Position numbers and translations under genes: made by a program. The notes below the pieces were generated by a model. The model made no database searches and was not told the origin of the DNA. It saw only the letters and a list, made by a program, of their open reading frames with translations. From Phyllobacterium zundukense (GTDB lineage: Bacteria; Pseudomonadota; Alphaproteobacteria; Rhizobiales; Rhizobiaceae): a stretch of DNA of 64,000 bases. The DNA lies in contig NZ_CP104973.1 of NCBI RefSeq assembly GCF_025452195.1, positions 806,001 to 870,000 of the forward strand, written 5' to 3'. This document shows, piece after piece, positions 25,141 through 33,619 of this stretch (position 1 is the stretch's first letter; every line of letters starts with the position of its first letter).

Positions 25141-26189
25141 TATGCGATCTCCGCGAGTTCATGTGCTTCCTCCGCAAGGAGACGATCGAAGTAATGGATC
25201 GTCTTCTCGAGACCGGTGGCAAGGGGCACCATGGGCTGCCATCCCAACTCGCGCTGAGCGAGCGAAATATCGGGGCGGCGCTGGCGCGGATCATCTGTCG
25301 GCAAGGGATTGCGAATGGTCTTCGAACGCGAACCGGTCATCTGAATTACCATCTCTGCTAGCTCGAGAATGGTAAATTCGACGGGATTTCCGAGATTGAC
25401 CGGTCCGGTGAATGATGGCTCGGTTGCCATCAATTGCTGAAACCCATCGATAAGATCGTTGACGAAGCAGAAGGACCGCGTCTGCGAGCCATCACCATAA
25501 ATGGTTATGTCCTGACCCTTCAGCGCCTGTACGATAAAGTTTGAGACGACACGGCCGTCGTCGGGACGCATGTGCGGTCCGTACGTGTTGAATATCCGAG
25601 CGACCTTGATCTCGACGTGGTGCTTCTTGTTAAAATCGAAGAACAGGGTTTCGGCGCTGCGCTTGCCTTCGTCGTAACAGGATCGCGGGCCGAATGAGTT
25701 CACGTTACCCCAGTAACCTTCAACCTGCGGGTGAACCAGTGGATCGCCGTAAATCTCGGAGGTTGAGGCCTGGAAAATTCGGGCGCCGGTACGTGCGGCC
25801 AGCTCCAGAAGATTGAGAGCGCCAAGAACGCAGGTCTTCATGGTGTGGACCGGATCGGCTTGGTAATGTGGAGGGGATGCCGGGCAGGCAAGATTGTAGA
25901 TTTCATCCACCTCGATATCGATCGGATGGATGACGTCATGCTTCAAAACACTGAAGCGATCGAAATTGCGCAGATGGCGGATGTTGCGTTCGAGGCCCGT
26001 CGAGAAATTATCGACGCAGATGACGGTATGTCCCGCCTTGAGGAGTCGTTCGCAAAGATGCGACCCGAGAAAACCCGCGCCGCCGGTGACGAGAATGTGG
26101 CGAGGCCGTTGCTTTGACCGGACCACACGCACCTCGCCGAAGAGTGCATTGACATTTGGAAGGGAAGATAGCGGGCGCGTTGTTTTCAT
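25140..26189 (-). CDS. UDP-glucuronate decarboxylase (UDP-xylose synthase), uxs1-like
   Basis: A 349-residue extended SDR. Motifs: [17 protein letters not shown] (NAD site), [17 protein letters not shown] [38 protein letters not shown] (catalytic Tyr-x3-Lys) and [11 protein letters not shown]. These are diagnostic of UXS enzymes, which oxidise and decarboxylate UDP-glucuronate to UDP-xylose. It has a short N-terminal tail (about 28 residues) before the Rossmann fold. It is the first structural gene of a six-gene minus-strand operon, 298 nt downstream of the regulator gene. Confidence 0.9.
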   Translation of the reverse strand: MKTTRPLSSLPNVNALFGEVRVVRSKQRPRHILVTGGAGFLGSHLCERLLKAGHTVICVDNFSTGLERNIRHLRNFDRFSVLKHDVIHPIDIEVDEIYNLACPASPPHYQADPVHTMKTCVLGALNLLELAARTGARIFQASTSEIYGDPLVHPQVEGYWGNVNSFGPRSCYDEGKRSAETLFFDFNKKHHVEIKVARIFNTYGPHMRPDDGRVVSNFIVQALKGQDITIYGDGSQTRSFCFVNDLIDGFQQLMATEPSFTGPVNLGNPVEFTILELAEMVIQMTGSRSKTIRNPLPTDDPRQRRPDISLAQRELGWQPMVPLATGLEKTIHYFDRLLAEEAHELAEIA

Positions 26190-26410
26190 TGATCTGACCC
26201 CAAAAACTCGTTCTTCTTATCGATCAGCGGCGCCTGTTTTTTCTTAAATCCAACATGGAATTAGTTTTGACGCCGTCGTCGTTCTTGTTTTTGGTATACT
26301 TTCTCGCCTCTAGCCTGTCGTTAGATGCGCATCCGGGAACTTGCCGCTCCGTCCATATTTGCGATGGAAAGCCTAAATCGTGGGGAAAAAGGCGAGCCGA
26401 AGCTTACCGC

Positions 26411-26438
26411 GGCAAGGTGTGCGACGGTACACGTTGCC
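26411..26438 (-). promoter_or_regulatory. inverted repeat upstream of uxs1-like gene, candidate activator site
   Basis: GGCAAGGTGT, 8 nt, ACACGTTGCC: 10-nt arms matching at 9 positions, lying in the 298-nt gap between the AraC-type regulator gene and the polysaccharide operon it probably controls. It is about 220 bp before the first start codon. Assignment to the regulator is inference. Confidence 0.4.
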
Positions 26439-26487
26439 GGTGGAACGGGACTGGCAGCGTTGGGATCGCTCAGGTTCGATCAGGGCA

Positions 26488-27666
26488 TCAGTGGCCGAGG
26501 GATCTAAGCCACTCGTCGAATGAATGCGCACTGTCGACGAATTCCGCTGGCGCCACCACGTGCGCAAAATATGGCGGCACCGCAACGCTGCGGGCCTCGC
26601 GCGGGCTGTAGCCGAATTCCTTGCTGAAGGCCCGGCTGAAATGGGCAGCGGACGTGAACCCCACTGCGGCGGCAATTTCTACGATTTGCTGTCGGTTGGC
26701 CGAGTTGCTCAATGCGGCATGGGCCGACAGCAGGCGCCGCTTTTGTATGTAATGGAGAACGCCGCCGCTAGGTTCAAACAATTGATACAGCCGCGTCCGC
26801 GATATTCCGAGTGCTCGGCACAAAGTGTCTGGCGTGAGATCGGATGAACTCAAATTGCCTTGCACGAAGCGGCGCACGCGCTCCATCAAAGCCAGGTTGC
26901 TCTGTGTGACAGAGCCAGACGATTCTGTGGACGATGAAATGCATGTCACGATCATGTCCCGGGTCGTCTGCACCACCTGCGGGAGATCCTTTGCCGCCAG
27001 GTTGGCAAGTTTTGCCTCGATGCCGTCCAGATATTCGATCAACAGTTTGGGATAATTGCCGGACAATGTCGTGTTGTTTTTGATGTCGTTGCCAACCGGC
27101 GTATCAGCGAATATGTCGCGAGGCAAATAAACCGAGAGGCTTTGTGAGGCCGTCGTACGGCCGCGAAATGGATGTCCCAAGGATCTGAATTCGACTCTCC
27201 CCGGCCCACCTTCACAAACTTGCCCATCAACTTCCGTCCATGTTCGCCCGGTTCGCAGTACCACGACATGCCAATGGTCAATTGTGTTTGATCGCAGCTT
27301 AGTGGAGGATCGCAGATAACTGTGAGGCGGAGCGTCCTGCTGCACAATAAGCATGCTGCCGAGGTTCCAAGCAATATGGTCGGCAGGGAAGCCGCTTTCT
27401 GGCGTTACGCCATCTGGCAACTTGATGTCGACAAGGGGTGCCAGATAGTTCTGCCAGGCGACGAATTGATCACTTGGTGCTAAATCTCGCGTGGAAAACT
27501 GCAACGGATGCAACACTGGTGATGAAGGCGCGGACGCGTCCTCCGGGACAGCAGGTTGTCTCGGCCAACGGCGTCGTTCGCCCTGCTCATGCAAGGCATT
27601 GCTGTCAGCATCGTCAGATTTTGCAACCAGACGTGGCCGCAATTTTCCTTTGTTGGAGTCCGGCAA
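26488..27666 (-). CDS. AraC-type regulator with PilZ-like RxxxR patch (CuxR-like)
   Basis: 392 residues. The C-terminal ~100 form the double HTH of AraC regulators (LTPDTLCRALGISRTRLYQLF; IVEIAAAVGFTSAAHFSRAF; YSPREAR). The middle resembles the AraC_binding_2 domain (FSTRDLAPSDQFVAWQNYL). The N-terminal 45 residues are polar and contain GERRRWPRQP, in which R32-x3-R36 looks like the c-di-GMP-binding RxxxR of PilZ domains. S. meliloti CuxR, an AraC-like activator that binds c-di-GMP in a PilZ-like way, sits at the same place in its locus. The start is TTG 27666, supported by AGGAGG 5 nt upstream. It probably activates the uxs1-like operon. Confidence 0.82.
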   Translation of the reverse strand: MPDSNKGKLRPRLVAKSDDADSNALHEQGERRRWPRQPAVPEDASAPSSPVLHPLQFSTRDLAPSDQFVAWQNYLAPLVDIKLPDGVTPESGFPADHIAWNLGSMLIVQQDAPPHSYLRSSTKLRSNTIDHWHVVVLRTGRTWTEVDGQVCEGGPGRVEFRSLGHPFRGRTTASQSLSVYLPRDIFADTPVGNDIKNNTTLSGNYPKLLIEYLDGIEAKLANLAAKDLPQVVQTTRDMIVTCISSSTESSGSVTQSNLALMERVRRFVQGNLSSSDLTPDTLCRALGISRTRLYQLFEPSGGVLHYIQKRRLLSAHAALSNSANRQQIVEIAAAVGFTSAAHFSRAFSKEFGYSPREARSVAVPPYFAHVVAPAEFVDSAHSFDEWLRSLGH

Positions 27667-27980
27667 TACTTCCTCCTGACAACCGAAGTTTGTCTCTCCT
27701 GTCGTTCGACGAGTGAACCCCCATGCGTTAGCATTGCACTTCGAGGTTAATGTCCCTTGAAGATTGGGGGCTGTCGCAATCCGTTAGCGGCGTTGGGCGG
27801 ATCAGTTCAGCCACCAACGTGCTTAGCGAGATTTTCGATTGAACTCAATCCAGCAGACCTGTCACCGAGGGCATAAAGTCCGCAGATAGCCTCGACCGGC
27901 CGGATAAAGACGTCGTTATTCGCGCTGATAATGAGACTTTTGCGGACGCTGGCTCGATGGATGCGGCTTTGTGCTATCCT
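27667..27980. other. intergenic region upstream of the CuxR-like gene
   Basis: About 314 nt without a supported gene. It should hold the regulator's promoter on the minus strand. I see no clear operator. Confidence 0.35.
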
Positions 27981-29753
27981 TCAAACAAGCGGCCAGAACA
28001 CCAGCAATGCGGGCACGGCTGTGAGCACGATGATCACCGAAAGTGGCAAGCCTAGCCGAGGATAGTCGCTGAATCTGTAGCCGCCCGGACCCATAACCAG
28101 CGTGTTGCACTGGTGGCCGATGGGTGTCAGGAAATCACAACCGGCGCCAATGGCCACCGCCATCAAAAAGGCCTCCGGTTTAAAGCCGAGGGTGCCGGCA
28201 AAGCTGGTTGCAATTGGCGCCATCACAAGCACCGTTGCGGCATTGTTCAGGAATGGGGTGACGGCCATCGCGGCCACCAGGATAAGCGTCAGTGCCCCGA
28301 ACGGAGGCAGTTGATGCGCCACTTGGGTTAACCAATGTGCGATCAGTTCGGTGCCACCCGACGTCCTCAGGGCGTCGCTGACAGGTATAAGCGTTGCAAG
28401 CATTATCAGTATCGGGCCATCGATTGCTGTATAAACTTCGCCGAGCGGAATCGCACGGAATAGCACCATCGCGACCGCACCGGCAAAGAAGGCTATCGAC
28501 ACCGGCAACAGCCCGAACGCGGTCGATCCCATCGCGGCAAACAGAATGACGAGAGGAATAAGCCCGCGCCTGACACTGCCCAGCATGATGGTCCTCTTTG
28601 CCAGCGGCAGGCAGCCGAACTCGCGCAGCAATGTCGGCAGTACACTGCTCTGCCCCTGCAGCACGATGACGTCGCCGAACCGGAAGGTGATCTCACCCAG
28701 ACGCTCCTTGATCCTTTCGCCATGGCGGCTGACGGCAAGCAGATTGACGTTGTAACGATCGAACATTGCAAGGCGCTGCGCTGATTTATCGATCAACGGT
28801 GAGTGTTGGCCGATCACTGCCTCAACGGCCTCGACCTCCGCCGACCGCTCCTTATCCAGCGGCGACCGGTCACGCGACAGTTTCAACTTTCCGGCCGTCA
28901 CGATGGCGTCGAGCGCATGCGGGTTACCCTCCAGTACAAGCACATCACCTTCCACCAGTACGGAATCGGGAAGCGGTGTGACCCGGTGATCGGCACGCAC
29001 GATAGACGTTACCATCGCCGCGCCCTCTGCCGGCTTCACCAAATCCATCACGGTCTTGCCGACCGCCGACGATCCCTTCGCTACAGCAGCTTCGGAGACG
29101 TAGTTGCGAATTTCGATCGCCTCGTCCACAGAAACCGTTTCGCGTGTCCGCTCCGGAACCAGCCGGTAAAACAACACCAGATAAATTATCCCGGCGGCGG
29201 CGAGTGTTGCTCCGACAGGAGTGAAATCGAACATCGAGAAGCTCTGACCAACCACTTCCGCGCGCACGCGGGAGACCACGATGTTCGGCGAGGTACCGAT
29301 CTGCGTCATCAGGCCACCAATAAGGGCGCCAAATGCCATGGGCATCAGGAACACGGAAGCCGACACGTTCGATCGCCGCGCGAACTGGTAGGCAATGGGG
29401 ATCATGATCGCCAGCGCGCCTATATTTTTCACAAAAGCCGACAACACGGTCACGATGATCACCAATATGGCTAGCTGCGCCCTTACCGACGACACCTGCG
29501 GCACAAACCGCTGCACCGCCGCCTCCATCAGCCCGGAACGCGCCACCCCGGCGCTGACAACGAGTGCACTGCCGACGATGATGACAATCTCGTCGCTGAA
29601 GCCGCTGAACGCCGCGTTAATGGGGACGACTCCAAGGGCGACCGCTGCGAGGAGCGAACACATCGCCACGATATCGTAGCGAACCCGGCCCCAAACGAAT
29701 GCGGCCATCATCAGGCCTATTACCGTGAAGGCCAGGAATTGTTGTGTTGTCAT
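27981..29753 (-). CDS. SLC13/DASS-family anion transporter with two RCK-C domains
   Basis: 590 residues. About 11 hydrophobic segments are split by a cytosolic insert (about 205-380) that carries two TrkA_C/RCK-C domains (GSSAVGKTVMDLVKP...; FGDVIVLQGQSSVLP). Family marks are SAFVKNIGALAIMIPIA, TQIGTSPNIVVS and, near the end, FLNNAATVLVMAPIA with PIGHQCNTLVMGPGGY. Members carry dicarboxylates, sulfate or other anions with Na+; SLC13 proteins with RCK domains are often assigned to sulfur compounds. The substrate is unknown. It appears to be monocistronic. Confidence 0.85.
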   Translation of the reverse strand: MTTQQFLAFTVIGLMMAAFVWGRVRYDIVAMCSLLAAVALGVVPINAAFSGFSDEIVIIVGSALVVSAGVARSGLMEAAVQRFVPQVSSVRAQLAILVIIVTVLSAFVKNIGALAIMIPIAYQFARRSNVSASVFLMPMAFGALIGGLMTQIGTSPNIVVSRVRAEVVGQSFSMFDFTPVGATLAAAGIIYLVLFYRLVPERTRETVSVDEAIEIRNYVSEAAVAKGSSAVGKTVMDLVKPAEGAAMVTSIVRADHRVTPLPDSVLVEGDVLVLEGNPHALDAIVTAGKLKLSRDRSPLDKERSAEVEAVEAVIGQHSPLIDKSAQRLAMFDRYNVNLLAVSRHGERIKERLGEITFRFGDVIVLQGQSSVLPTLLREFGCLPLAKRTIMLGSVRRGLIPLVILFAAMGSTAFGLLPVSIAFFAGAVAMVLFRAIPLGEVYTAIDGPILIMLATLIPVSDALRTSGGTELIAHWLTQVAHQLPPFGALTLILVAAMAVTPFLNNAATVLVMAPIATSFAGTLGFKPEAFLMAVAIGAGCDFLTPIGHQCNTLVMGPGGYRFSDYPRLGLPLSVIIVLTAVPALLVFWPLV

Positions 29754-30177
29754 GAGGTCTCCCGTTTCTCACCAAATTCCGATAAAGCAGGATCGTTCCC
29801 AGCTCAATGAGTTCATGGCTCATATAGATGTCTAAGCGGTAGCAAATGAAAAATCGGGAATACGTTTGATGACGCCTGTCGATTTGCACCTGTCAATGAG
29901 CGAGCAAACCTTCGTTGGTGGATGCATCTGCCCAGGCTACATTCAATGGACCATCGGGATAAGCAAAGTTAATGCCGATCTGTCATCCATCGAGGGGATA
30001 CCGCCGTGCTTCCCAAAATATCCGCCACAATAGTGACGCCTTCAAATATCGATCACGCATTTCCCGCCAGAAGTTTTCTTGACTCTCTTCAATCTCCGGA
30101 ACGAAACTAGAACTCGAAGCCATTGCTGGCGACTTCAGGCAGATAAACATGGTGGAGGGTCTTGCTGGGAGGTGGAT
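29754..30177. other. intergenic region between divergent transporter and DUF2270 genes
   Basis: About 424 nt holding promoters for both directions; no gene or repeat that I can support. Confidence 0.35.
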
Positions 30178-30900
30178 ATGGACGAAGCTCAGGAACAACT
30201 GCCGGTCAACGACATCGCGGCTAGATGGTCAGTCCCTCCGTTTCCAGCCACAACGGCGGAGTACATTACGGTATTGGCGCATTATCACCGCGCCGAGATG
30301 GGCCGCATGGCGGGTTGGCGCGACCGGATCGACCGGACAACCAACTGGGCCATCACAGGCGTTGCAGCAATGCTGTCTCTATCGTTATCGTCGCCGACCT
30401 CGCATCACGGCGTGCTCTTGTTTGCCATGGTGCTGGTGCAACTTCTGCTGGTCATCGAGGCGCGGCGTTATCGATTCTTCGACGTCTATCGCGGACGAGT
30501 GCGCCGGCTGGAGAAACACTATTTCGCTCAGGTCTTTGCACCCCTGCCGGAGTTGGATAGCGGCTGGGCGGGCTTACTCGGCCAAGATTTGCGCAAGCCG
30601 CAATTCCTGATTTCCATCCGAGCGGCGATGTCGCGGCGGCTGCGCCGTAATTATTTATGGATGTTCCTGGTGCTGCTTCTGGCTTGGGTATTGAAAATCT
30701 CGACGCCTAAATTGCAGGATGACGGGGTCACGCTCGATGTTGCGCGATCACTTCATGAGATCGTCGCAAACGCTGCATTCGGGCCGCTACCGGGTTGGCT
30801 CATATTGCTCGGAGTCATTATTTTCTACAGCTGGCTCGCCTACGCAGCGCTGCTCGCCGGCGACACTGACAAGAAGGAGCACGGCGAGGTTCATGTCTGA
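30178..30900 (+). CDS. DUF2270 membrane protein
   Basis: 240 residues. The conserved TAEYITVLAHYHRAEMGRMAGWRDRIDRTTNWAITG block starts at about residue 27 and runs into a helix pair (TGVAAMLSLSLSS, VLLFAMVLVQLLLVIEA). A basic middle (RRYRFFDVYRGRVRRLEKHYF) and two more helices (LWMFLVLLLAWVLKI, GWLILLGVIIFYSWLAYAALL) follow. Function unknown. ATG 30178 is chosen for its GGGAGGTGG site; upstream in-frame ATGs lack one. Confidence 0.85.
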   Translation: MDEAQEQLPVNDIAARWSVPPFPATTAEYITVLAHYHRAEMGRMAGWRDRIDRTTNWAITGVAAMLSLSLSSPTSHHGVLLFAMVLVQLLLVIEARRYRFFDVYRGRVRRLEKHYFAQVFAPLPELDSGWAGLLGQDLRKPQFLISIRAAMSRRLRRNYLWMFLVLLLAWVLKISTPKLQDDGVTLDVARSLHEIVANAAFGPLPGWLILLGVIIFYSWLAYAALLAGDTDKKEHGEVHV

Positions 30901-31244
30901 TAGGGGACCAAAACAGAGCGCACTTGATCTTTGCGAAGATCGAGGCTCACCCAGACAATACGAAGCCGGAAGTCGTATGGAACATCGCGAAGGTTCTCCC
31001 TCTATTCCACGGCAGACTTCATCAGAGCAGAAACATTCGCGCCGCGATGTTCCGCAGGATGAACGACGGCCATCTGCGATCGCATTTCATGAAGCGAGGA
31101 TTTCGTACTCCTTTGCGATCGGCGCGTGGACGACAGTGTAATCCTATAAATTGTTTCGTAGGACATGCCTGTGGTACCGAGGCTCCGCGTCAGTTTTCCC
31201 GGCCATGGGCTTGATTTGGCTATCTTTCGGTCCAATATGGCCAA
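30901..31244. other. no supported gene
   Basis: About 344 nt after the DUF2270 gene. Overlapping short open frames exist, but none has a ribosome site or recognisable motif. Possibly decayed coding sequence. Confidence 0.3.
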
Positions 31245-31547
31245 ATGTCCAAGCAACGTCCTCGTATGACTACAACTGCCTTCTTCTTTTCCCTCGGTCT
31301 TGTCGCCTGTGCCGCCGGCGATAATAATACCAATAGCGGTCGCTCTGTAGATCAATGCAATCCAATTGCGGCGCAGACACTCGTTGGAAGGTCGGGCGTA
31401 ATGGACAGCGAGGCGAAGGTAATCACGGGAGCAGTTACCATACGCCGAATATCGCCCGGAGATATGGTTACGCAGGATTTCCGAAAGGACCGGCTGACGA
31501 TGGAAGTTGACAGTCATGGTATCGTTATGCGAGCCGTCTGCGGCTAA
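31245..31547 (+). CDS. I78-family peptidase inhibitor, putative lipoprotein
   Basis: 100 residues. A signal peptide ends in the lipobox-like LVACAAGD, so it may be lipid-anchored. The mature part shows the I78 (AFLEI/potato-inhibitor-like) pattern: DQCNPIAAQTLVGRSG, TGAVTIRRISPGDMVTQDFRKDRL and the terminal EVDSHGIVMRAVCG, with two Cys bracketing the domain. Such proteins inhibit serine peptidases in the periplasm. The start may be ATG 31245 or 31266 (MTTTAFF); the latter gives a more typical signal peptide. Confidence 0.8.
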   Translation: MSKQRPRMTTTAFFFSLGLVACAAGDNNTNSGRSVDQCNPIAAQTLVGRSGVMDSEAKVITGAVTIRRISPGDMVTQDFRKDRLTMEVDSHGIVMRAVCG

Positions 31548-31620
31548 TATGCCTGACGCGGCTACGGCAGCAAGGACGGCTTGCGCGGCGTGGGAACGGT
31601 CAGGAAATCGGAATTCTTTG

Positions 31621-31896
31621 CTATTTTGACCTGCTGTTATCGTTCGACTTTATTGTACCGAACCGTTGCACCGTGTTGTAGCGTAAATTCCTGATTTCCA
31701 CGGTGCCATCTTCTAGTACGGTGTAAATAACTTCCCCGTTCTTGGCTGTAGCGGTTTCACCGGGCTTTCCCTCACCTCTGATGATCTTGTTGATGGTTAC
31801 GAGTTGCGATGCACTGTCCTCCACGGCAAATGCAAATTGGGAATGCAAACCGATAGTCAGGACCAAAGCAAGAAGACCCGTTGTTGGTCTGTTCAT
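31621..31896 (-). CDS. small exported protein, function unknown
   Basis: 91 residues. A clean signal peptide (NRPTTGLLALVLTIGLHSQFAFA) and a short mature part with GKPGETATAKNGEVIYTVLEDGTVEIRNL, which looks like a small beta-rich domain. ATG 31896 is favoured because AAGGA lies 6 nt upstream, while ATG 31902 abuts it. Family not recognised. Confidence 0.55.
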   Translation of the reverse strand: MNRPTTGLLALVLTIGLHSQFAFAVEDSASQLVTINKIIRGEGKPGETATAKNGEVIYTVLEDGTVEIRNLRYNTVQRFGTIKSNDNSRSK

Positions 31897-31902
31897 GATC
31901 AT

Positions 31903-32406
31903 TCCTTAAGCAGAGTTAGCAGAACACAAAGCGTAATAATCTAACTCAATTGATGTTCTCTTCCGGAGCTTGAAGCTCGCAGTCAATCATAAAATAGATA
32001 CGAATAACGGTTGCCGCCAACTCGAGCTGCGCGTTGGAGATGCAGAGCATGAACTTTCATTCGCGTGAGGCAACTCCTGGGGAAAATTCCTTGACCGGGC
32101 GCAAGAAGGTGGTCCCGATCGCGGTAAGGAACCGAGGCCCGCTTTCGCATTGGTGGTTTTAACCACCTCCACGTCACTGGATCGAAAGTGACTGGTATTG
32201 GGCTGGCTACCATGAGCGATCTCATTTGCTCGCGCACCAGCGCATTGCGAACCAGCCGTTGGCAGCGCCGCCAATTTCAAGCCTGTTCGTACTCACAAAA
32301 TCGTGGTGGAGCATGGGTTAATGCTATCGTTTCGAATGGTTCCATTGCAACCCTTTGGCCAATGAACCGTTCGCTACTCGAAAAAGCGGCGCCAAGGGAG
32401 GAAATC
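31903..32406. other. 504-nt gap without a supported gene
   Basis: It contains the perfect 16-bp palindrome GGTGGTTTTAACCACC (32152-32167), possibly an operator or weak terminator. Open frames here lack ribosome sites and motifs. Confidence 0.35.
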
Positions 32407-32838
32407 ATGGAGGCAAGCGTAAGAAAGCTCTTCGACCGATACGAACGCTTTTTCAGACAATCCCTTAGCGGCGACATGGACATGGATGAGATCGCATCGC
32501 TGTATGCCTCCGACTTCATAGCGGCCTCGCCTGGAGGGGTCATGACCGGAAAGAATGACGACCAACTCAAGCAAGTCATGGCGCAAGGTTATAGGCACTA
32601 TCGGGCGATAGGGACGAAGGAGATGCGGATACGCAATGTCCGTTTCTCGCCTATAGATGACCATCATTGCGTCGCCCATGTTGCCTGGACGGCAACCTAT
32701 GTCCGCAAGAATCACTCGAACGTAGCGATAGATTTCGATGTTCACTACTTTGTCCAGGAGCTGGGCGGAGAGCCGAAAGTTTTCGGCTGGGTGTCAGGCG
32801 ATGAAGAAGCACTGCTAAGGAAACACGGCATCATCTGA
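32407..32838 (+). CDS. NTF2-like (SnoaL-type) protein
   Basis: 143 residues with the cone-shaped NTF2-like layout: an N-terminal helix pair (VRKLFDRYERFFRQSLSGD), LYASDFIAASPGGVMTG, then strands HHCVAHVAWTATYVRK, VAIDFDVHYFVQE, KVFGWVSGDEEALL. Such proteins are often small enzymes or ligand binders; the role is unknown. ATG 32407 has GGGAGGAAATC directly upstream. The longer frame lacks support. Confidence 0.75.
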   Translation: MEASVRKLFDRYERFFRQSLSGDMDMDEIASLYASDFIAASPGGVMTGKNDDQLKQVMAQGYRHYRAIGTKEMRIRNVRFSPIDDHHCVAHVAWTATYVRKNHSNVAIDFDVHYFVQELGGEPKVFGWVSGDEEALLRKHGII

Positions 32839-32943
32839 ATGCACTGGCGTGGCGTTCTGACTGCTAGAAATAGTTCGAGCGCGACGTGTCGGAATCTCGC
32901 TTAGCAAATCGTCCTCAAGACGGACAAGCTATGGAGAACAGCG

Positions 32944-33594
32944 ATGACCATTACAATTACCGCGTTTGAACAATCGCCCGATGGCGGGAAGGGTCTGGCG
33001 CGTGACATGCGGGTTCGCTGGGCGCTTGAAGAAGTGGGCCAACCTTACGACGTTCGTCTTCTATCGTTTAGCGCGTTGAAGGAGCCCGAGCATCTCGCGC
33101 TTCATCCTTTCGGACAGATTCCGACCTATGAAGAAGGCGACCTGGCCCTGTTCGAGTCGGGGGCAATCGTGTTCCATATCGCGGAGCACCATGCGGGCCT
33201 GCTGCCAGACGATGCGACGGCTCGGGCGCGCGCGATTACATGGATGTTTGCCGCACTCTCCACGATGGAGCCGCCGATCGTTGATCGCGAAGTTGCCGAA
33301 TACCTGGAGGGCAATGAGAGCTGGTATGAGCAGCGCCTCTCTGGCGTCGAGGAACGTATACGTACGCGGCTGAGTGAACTTTCCAGTCGGCTTGGCCATG
33401 CGGACTGGCTTGACGGCGCGTTCAGCGCCGGAGATCTGCTAATGGTACTGGTACTCCGCAGGCTGGACGGATCCGGCATACTGAACGACTATCCGAACCT
33501 TTCTGCCTATGTCGCCCGCGGCGAAGCCCGGCCCGCATACAAGCGCGCTTATGATGCTCAGTCGGCAGTTTTCACCGCCGCATCGTCTGGCTGA
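32944..33594 (+). CDS. glutathione S-transferase family protein
   Basis: 216 residues. The N-terminal thioredoxin-like domain has RWALEEVGQPYDVRLL and HPFGQIPTYEEGDLALFESGAIVFHIAE (cis-Pro and the glutathione-binding ES). The helical C-terminal domain has HADWLDGAFSAGDLLMVLVLRRLDGSGIL, with the conserved Asp of the N-capping box. Substrate unknown. The typical catalytic Ser/Tyr is not obvious; an insertion, SPDGGKG, occupies the first loop. Confidence 0.85.
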   Translation: MTITITAFEQSPDGGKGLARDMRVRWALEEVGQPYDVRLLSFSALKEPEHLALHPFGQIPTYEEGDLALFESGAIVFHIAEHHAGLLPDDATARARAITWMFAALSTMEPPIVDREVAEYLEGNESWYEQRLSGVEERIRTRLSELSSRLGHADWLDGAFSAGDLLMVLVLRRLDGSGILNDYPNLSAYVARGEARPAYKRAYDAQSAVFTAASSG

Positions 33595-33619
33595 AAAAGA
33601 CTCCACTTGGGCGTGCCAA

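Noticed and set aside
26255..26611. Short plus-strand frame between regulator and polysaccharide operon
   Set aside because: It runs into the regulator's coding sequence in antisense and would cover the candidate operator region; no motif.
30924..31214. A 96-codon frame after the DUF2270 gene
   Set aside because: No ribosome site, no motif and overlapping frames of equal quality; treated as non-coding or decayed.
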